DNA from: Dyadobacter jiangsuensis
Lineage (GTDB): Bacteria > Bacteroidota > Bacteroidia > Cytophagales > Spirosomataceae
Direction of reading: 5' to 3'
DNA length: 64,000 nt
Assembly: GCF_003014695.1 (NCBI RefSeq)
Contig: NZ_PYAS01000011.1
Coordinates: 186,001-250,000 of the forward strand
How positions within the stretch are numbered: the stretch's first letter is position 1; every line of letters starts with the position of its first letter. Shown in pieces: positions 59,466 through 64,000 of this stretch. Made by a program: the position numbers and the translations under genes. Below the pieces are notes generated by a model. That model did no database searches. It was not told the DNA's origin and saw only the letters and a list, made by a program, of their open reading frames with translations.

Positions 59466-59989
59466 TGGATCGTCGCTTTCCTATCGGCCCTATTGCGTTG
59501 AAAGACACTTATTCCGACGCGGAAATCCGCGAATTTATACGCACCATCGCCGAAATTCCGGCTGAGTACCGCAAGCGGGTCGGGAATCTTTCGGATGATG
59601 ATTTATTGAAAACATATCGGGAGGGAAGCTGGAATATCCGGCAGCTCATTCACCATGTGGCCGACTTGCAGTTTGTGCATTACCTGCGCATGAAAAAGGC
59701 GATCACCGAACCGGATTACAACGAGGTGACGCTCGTCGATATGAACGCCTGGGCCGCCACCCCCGATTCCCTGAACGCACCTGTCGAGGCATCATTGGCT
59801 ATTTTGGAAGGAACTCATGCACGTTATGCCTACCTCGCCGGGACGTTGAACGAGGAACAGCTTGCACGGAAATATTACCATCCGCTTCGCGGGTTCTGGC
59901 TCGATCAGAGGCAGGCGCTGGCGATGTCGGTATGGCATGTAAAGCATCACCTGGCGCATATCGATCTGGCGTTGGGTAATATCGGATAA
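59462..59989 (+). CDS. DinB/YfiT-type putative metal-dependent hydrolase
   Basis: This 175-residue protein has the DinB-like four-helix fold with the three-His metal site: IRQLIHHVADLQFVHYLRMK and SVWHVKHHLAHIDLAL. The N-terminus RFPIGPIALKDTYSDAEIRE is like that of YfiT. The family includes thiol transferases (bacillithiol-dependent). It is coupled to yfhO by a 4-base overlap, and the DUF2905-type gene follows by 2 bases. Confidence 0.87.
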   Translation: MMDRRFPIGPIALKDTYSDAEIREFIRTIAEIPAEYRKRVGNLSDDDLLKTYREGSWNIRQLIHHVADLQFVHYLRMKKAITEPDYNEVTLVDMNAWAATPDSLNAPVEASLAILEGTHARYAYLAGTLNEEQLARKYYHPLRGFWLDQRQALAMSVWHVKHHLAHIDLALGNIG

Positions 59990-59991
59990 GG

Positions 59992-60219
59992 ATGTCTCAG
60001 GCAACAGGTAAATATCTCATTATCATTGGCGTGCTGGTGGTGCTGGTCGGTATTGTCGTGTATTTCCTAAGCGACAAGCTGCATTGGCTGGGCCGCCTGC
60101 CAGGAGACATTCGCGTCGAAAGGGAGAATTTCCGGTTCTACTTCCCGATTACCACTATGTTACTCCTCAGCGGTTTGCTGAACCTGCTGATCTGGCTTTT
60201 CCGAAAATTTATGAATTAG
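59992..60219 (+). CDS. DUF2905-type small membrane protein
   Basis: This 75-residue protein has two membrane segments (YLIIIGVLVVLVGIVVYFLS and ITTMLLLSGLLNLLIWLF). The motif LHWLGRLPGDIRVERENFRF between them is the DUF2905 signature. The function is unknown. It is the third gene of the yfhO transcript. Confidence 0.85.
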   Translation: MSQATGKYLIIIGVLVVLVGIVVYFLSDKLHWLGRLPGDIRVERENFRFYFPITTMLLLSGLLNLLIWLFRKFMN

Positions 60220-60351
60220 TGCTGCTGGTTTTCTATCGGCTTAATAACCAAGGTTATAAATTCGTCCGTAAGGGCGAATGGGCTTGGGGGAGAACAAAAT
60301 ATCATTCATCTTTAAGCCACCTGAATGATTGGTTCTCTAACACACTATTTC

Positions 60352-61917
60352 ATGGAATTTTTCGAGCAGCTCACCCGCTTTCTGGTGCAATGCCAGACCG
60401 AAAACCTCAAAACCTCCCACTTCGCAGACAAGCTGGAAGGGCTCAAAGTCAAGATCAGTTTTGGAAAAGGTAACCCCGCGCGGGTGCCGTGGATCGCATT
60501 GCTTGCTCCCGGGCAGTACATCAGTAATGGTATTTATCCATTTTATCTTTTTTATAAAAATCAGCAGCTGCTCGTGCTCGCGTTTGGCGTGAGCGAAACA
60601 CTTTCTCCTGAAATCCCGTGGCAGCAATCCGGTGCCGAAACGATTAGCAGCTATTTTAAAAGGAATGGTTTGGGCAAACCGGCAAGGTATGGCGGCTCGT
60701 TCGTATTTCGGGTTTATGAAGTTGCGGATCTTGATAAACAGCAAATTGAGGAGGATTTACAGGAAATGCTGGGCATTTACAGAGTCACTCTTGCGGATAG
60801 CACAGCCGGAGTTCCGCAGTTCGATTATCGGGCATTTCATCAAGCGGCGCTGAAATGTGGTATGCAAATCGATCCCGACCTTGTGCTGCGTTTTGCAGCA
60901 GCGCTCATAGCCAAGCCATTTGTAATTCTGACAGGCCTTTCGGGAGCGGGGAAGACGCGGTTGGCGCACGCATTTGCACAATGGCTTTGTGAAACGGAAG
61001 AGCAGGTCTGTCTGGTACCGGTAGGAGCCGACTGGACCAACCGCGAGCCGCTTCTGGGCTTCCCGAACGCCCTCGAACCGGGGCAATACGTAAAGCCGGA
61101 AAGTGGTGTCGTAGATCTGCTGATGTCGGCCGAAATCAATGCGGATAAGCCGTATTTCCTGATCCTCGACGAAATGAACCTGAGCCATGTAGAACGGTAT
61201 TTTGCCGATTTCCTGAGCGGAATGGAGTCGGGCGAGCCGATTCGGCTGCATAATGGAGCTGCCGGTGCGGTGCCGCCTCGCGTTCGGATATCGCCTAATC
61301 TGTTTATGATTGGAACTGTCAATATCGATGAAACAACTTACATGTTCAGTCCGAAAGTGCTCGATAGGGCGAGCGTGATCGAGTTTAGTATTTCGAAGGA
61401 AGAAATGCAGGCATTCCTTCAATCCGAGCGGCAAACTGACGCCTGCAACCTCGTTGGAAATGGGGTGGAAGCGGCTGAGGCATTTGTGGCCATGGCTTGT
61501 AACAGCATGCCGGACAGCCCGGCGCGTTCGCAGCTCACCGATGAAATGCTCGCATTGTTTGAAATACTCAAACCGGCGGGAGCTGAATTCGGTTACCGGA
61601 GCGCTGCGGAAATTCTGCGGTTCGCAGGGGTGATTAATCAGCTGGGGGCTAAATGGCCGATGCGGAAGGTGATGGATGCGGCTTTGATGCAAAAGCTGTT
61701 ACCTAAAATCTATGGCTCCCGCAGGAAGCTGGAACCGGTATTGAAAGCACTGGGCAAGCGCTGTGTCGCCGATCCCGAACTGCTCGACGACTACCTGGCT
61801 GGAAAGAAAGATTTGTCCGGTCCCGAGGCAGTACATTACCCGGCTGCATTGGCGAAAATCAGGCGCATTTACAGAAATCTGATCGACCACGGCTTTGCCA
61901 GTTTCGCAGAAGCCTGA
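60352..61917 (+). CDS. McrB-like AAA+ restriction GTPase/ATPase
   Basis: This protein of about 521 residues has an N-terminal MrcB-type domain (FADKLEGLKVKISFGKGNPA, VPWIALLAPGQYISNGIYPF) that is expected to bind DNA. The McrB-type AAA+ motor follows: Walker A GLSGAGKTRL, then PVGADWTNREPLLGFPN, Walker B LILDEMNLSHVERYF, and MIGTVNIDETTYMFSPKVLD. McrB-type motors move DNA for an attached McrC-type nuclease to cut modified DNA. ATG 60352 (MEFFEQLTRFL) is chosen because the upstream Met is nine residues earlier and adds an unlikely lead. It overlaps the next gene by one base (TGATG). Confidence 0.87.
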   Translation: MEFFEQLTRFLVQCQTENLKTSHFADKLEGLKVKISFGKGNPARVPWIALLAPGQYISNGIYPFYLFYKNQQLLVLAFGVSETLSPEIPWQQSGAETISSYFKRNGLGKPARYGGSFVFRVYEVADLDKQQIEEDLQEMLGIYRVTLADSTAGVPQFDYRAFHQAALKCGMQIDPDLVLRFAAALIAKPFVILTGLSGAGKTRLAHAFAQWLCETEEQVCLVPVGADWTNREPLLGFPNALEPGQYVKPESGVVDLLMSAEINADKPYFLILDEMNLSHVERYFADFLSGMESGEPIRLHNGAAGAVPPRVRISPNLFMIGTVNIDETTYMFSPKVLDRASVIEFSISKEEMQAFLQSERQTDACNLVGNGVEAAEAFVAMACNSMPDSPARSQLTDEMLALFEILKPAGAEFGYRSAAEILRFAGVINQLGAKWPMRKVMDAALMQKLLPKIYGSRRKLEPVLKALGKRCVADPELLDDYLAGKKDLSGPEAVHYPAALAKIRRIYRNLIDHGFASFAEA

Positions 61918-64000
61918 TGGAAGGGAATGAGCTGTTGATCAAGGCCGAAACGGCTGACGGCCTCGTATCGGTACGCATTATCGCAGAAGAGCGCGGCAAA
62001 CCGACCATTTTTGAGCTGGACGAATGGGAAGCCTTCGAGCACGGCGAAGCGCGTATTCAGTTGCTGGAAGGTTGCTTTTATGAATACGAAGTACTGGGAG
62101 ATTACATGCTCCGTCCGTCGCCAGCCGTTGTGCCTTCCCGCATTCACCCGACAATGGGGAGGCTCATACCGAACGTATATGTAGGCACGCTCACAATCGA
62201 AGTATTGCGGCTGGCCGATCATGCCTGTTGCGGGGAGCTGAAAGTGGAAATCCGCTCCAAAAAAGCCAGCTACCGGACCGATTACCGGCTGATGCTCGAA
62301 GGAATTACCGAGCATTGTACCGATCTGTTGTTCTACTATAATGCGCCGGTGACGCATCCTTTCGTGCCCGACTACCTGACTGATCCGCAGACGCTCTATC
62401 AGCGGTTTGCGTTGGTGAATGCGGTACTTACCAGTCATGGGTTTGAGATAGCGTTTCAGAAAATAGTCCGTAAACCGATCACAAAATGGGCGGGAGACGA
62501 AGCGGAAAAGGATATCCGGAACGCCGGGCGTGCTGATCGGAGTATGCTGGTTCAGCTGAAAAAACGAGGTAACCGGATTGTGCTGCCCGACCATCATATT
62601 CTGAAAAATAGACTGGCTTCGGTGCCCTCGCGGATAATGCTTGGGGCGAAGACAGATTCCGTGGATACGCCTGAAAACCGCTTTGTAAAGCATGCATTGG
62701 AGGTTTTTGCGGGTTTTGTGAACCATATCAAAAGCATTGCGCCGGAGCGCAGCCGTGTTTGCAACGAGGCTGCCGTACTGGAAAATCGGTTGAACCAAAT
62801 GCTTTCGGCTCCGTTGTTTAAAGACGTGGGGAAGCCGCTCCGACTGGCACTGAACGGCCCCGGCCTGGTCCGAAAAGAAGGGTACAAGCAAATACTGCGG
62901 GTGTGGCTGATGTTCGATCTAGCTGCGCGACTGGTCTGGCGCGGGGGCGATGATGTGTATCATGCCGGGAAAAAGGATGTTGCCGTTCTGTACGAGTACT
63001 GGCTGTTTTTTGAGCTGCTTGACGTGGTAAAAAGCGTGTTTTCCATAGAACCGGCACATATCAGCAAGCTGGTTAAGCCAACGAAAAACGGGCTGGGATT
63101 ACAACTGAGGCAGGGGCGCCATTTGCCCGTGAGTGGTGTTTACGACGCAGGCTCGCGAAAGCTCAATGTCGAGTTCAGCTTCAATAGATCGTTTTCAGGT
63201 CAAAACGATTACCCGCAGGCGGGCAGCTGGACCACCGGCATGCGCCCGGATTTTACACTGTCGATCTGGCCCGCCGGTGTTTCACAAGCGCAGGCCGAAA
63301 CCGAAGAACTGATCGTCCACATTCATTTCGATGCGAAATACAAGGTCGAATCCGTAGCAGGAGTATTTGGAGAAGATGAGGCAACGCTTGCATCCGGCCG
63401 GGCCCAGCCCGATCACAGCCGCGACGATCTGTTGAAAATGCACAGCTACAAGGACGCCATACGTCGGACAGCGGGGGCATATGTGCTCTATCCGGGCGCG
63501 GAAGGCAAGGTTTACAAGAGAAAAGGATTCCACGAGCTGATTCCGGGCCTGGGCGCGTTCGCGATACGGCCATCTAAAACCGACAATGGCCGCGACGAGC
63601 TGAAACGCTTTCTGCTCGATGTGGTGGCACACTTTCAGAACCGGGCTTCGCAACGGGAAAAGGTAGCCTTCCGCAGTTTTGATATCTACAACAATCCGTC
63701 GTCCACAGATGTGAGAGCGCCACTCCCCGAGGCATTTGGTAAAAATCGAGATCTGATCCCCGACGATACTTTTGTGTTGGTCGGCTATTACAAAAACAGC
63801 AAACATCTCCACTGGATACGGAAGCATAATCTGTACAACTTCCGCACCGGGGCCAAAAGCGGATCATTGTCCCTTGGTGTAGCGGAAGTGAATGCGCGGT
63901 ATTTGCTGCTGCACGGACCGGGACAGACGCTGTCGGGCATGCTGTTCAAGCTCCATGAGAGGGCGCCCAGGCTATTTTCCAAGCAGGACTTAATAGGAAA
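61917..64000 (+). CDS. McrC-like DUF2357/PD-(D/E)XK nuclease, 5' part (runs off right edge)
   Basis: The frame is open from ATG 61917 to the end of the window, 694 codons. The N-terminal half (FELDEWEAFEHGEARIQLLE, FYEYEVLGDYMLRPSP) is of the DUF2357 type, and VDTPENRFVKHALEVFAGFV is its signature. The nuclease core has MRPDFTLSIW (Asp) and VHIHFDAKYKVE (Asp-x-Lys), the PD-(D/E)XK active site. It is translationally coupled to the McrB-like gene, so the two should form a modification-dependent restriction system. The gene seems nearly complete but its stop lies outside. Confidence 0.85.
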   Translation, partial: MEGNELLIKAETADGLVSVRIIAEERGKPTIFELDEWEAFEHGEARIQLLEGCFYEYEVLGDYMLRPSPAVVPSRIHPTMGRLIPNVYVGTLTIEVLRLADHACCGELKVEIRSKKASYRTDYRLMLEGITEHCTDLLFYYNAPVTHPFVPDYLTDPQTLYQRFALVNAVLTSHGFEIAFQKIVRKPITKWAGDEAEKDIRNAGRADRSMLVQLKKRGNRIVLPDHHILKNRLASVPSRIMLGAKTDSVDTPENRFVKHALEVFAGFVNHIKSIAPERSRVCNEAAVLENRLNQMLSAPLFKDVGKPLRLALNGPGLVRKEGYKQILRVWLMFDLAARLVWRGGDDVYHAGKKDVAVLYEYWLFFELLDVVKSVFSIEPAHISKLVKPTKNGLGLQLRQGRHLPVSGVYDAGSRKLNVEFSFNRSFSGQNDYPQAGSWTTGMRPDFTLSIWPAGVSQAQAETEELIVHIHFDAKYKVESVAGVFGEDEATLASGRAQPDHSRDDLLKMHSYKDAIRRTAGAYVLYPGAEGKVYKRKGFHELIPGLGAFAIRPSKTDNGRDELKRFLLDVVAHFQNRASQREKVAFRSFDIYNNPSSTDVRAPLPEAFGKNRDLIPDDTFVLVGYYKNSKHLHWIRKHNLYNFRTGAKSGSLSLGVAEVNARYLLLHGPGQTLSGMLFKLHERAPRLFSKQDLIG

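Overview
The window comes from a Bacteroidota chromosome. Gene content points to the Cytophagales, and a Dyadobacter-like genome is my best guess. The evidence is TonB receptors with a carboxypeptidase-regulatory N-terminus, an HYC_CC_PP-type protein in a copper cluster, a VGIGTTTP-type surface protein, Bacteroidota-style tyrosine integrases, and promoters of the TTTG / TAnnTTTG type. No rRNA is present. There is one intact tRNA, tRNA-Arg(CCT).

Left part (1-17 kb). A PadR regulator precedes an FtsX-type permease that runs off the left edge, followed by a lone KilA-N gene. From 12.7 kb down to 2.4 kb on the minus strand lies a catabolic cluster: TonB receptor, polyol-permease-like MFS carrier, 2-hydroxyacid dehydrogenase, two FGGY sugar kinases, histidine phosphatase and a secreted glycerophosphodiesterase. 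A divergent DeoR regulator sits at its head. The likely theme is uptake and phosphorylation of a sugar alcohol or related ketose; the substrate is not known. Inositol-3-phosphate synthase and a CE15-type glucuronoyl esterase follow, with a perfect LacI-type operator between them.

Middle (17-36.4 kb). A patch of small hypothetical genes and an acyltransferase remnant leads to a 16-kb integrated element (20018-36157). The element is bounded by a 63-bp direct repeat (60/63 identical) that includes the 3' end of tRNA-Arg(CCT). It carries two tyrosine integrases, an excisionase-like HTH protein, a TOPRIM primase, a VapE-type ATPase next to iteron-like repeats, and a cargo that looks like defence: a helicase fused to a PD-(D/E)XK nuclease, an sce7726-type nuclease, a beta-family protein, a HigB-like toxin and an XRE-ImmA protease. 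It also carries a RimK-like ATP-grasp ligase with a small neighbour. I see no relaxase and no phage structural gene. Beyond the tRNA lies a degenerate tRNA-Arg copy with an internal GC-rich insertion.

Right part (36.4-64 kb). HflX and a MATE exporter are followed by a sulfur module (persulfide dioxygenase-rhodanese plus two YeeE/YedE halves) with a broken PIN toxin inserted. Next is a copper/heavy-metal cluster (HMA proteins, TonB receptor, HMA-AraC regulator, CopA) split by a RhuM-Fic gene. Housekeeping genes follow (CsaA, lactonase, TlpA-like, YdcF, PfkA, YfhO, YfiT-like). The window ends in an McrB-like AAA+ GTPase and a DUF2357-type nuclease that runs off the edge.

The least explained structures are two arrays (about 8.03-8.25 kb and 39.5-39.8 kb) of a strict 10-bp unit with invariant GTCA. 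In each array the left arm carries the unit and the right arm carries its reverse complement. Long perfect palindromes inside the KilA-N and RhuM genes are also unexplained.
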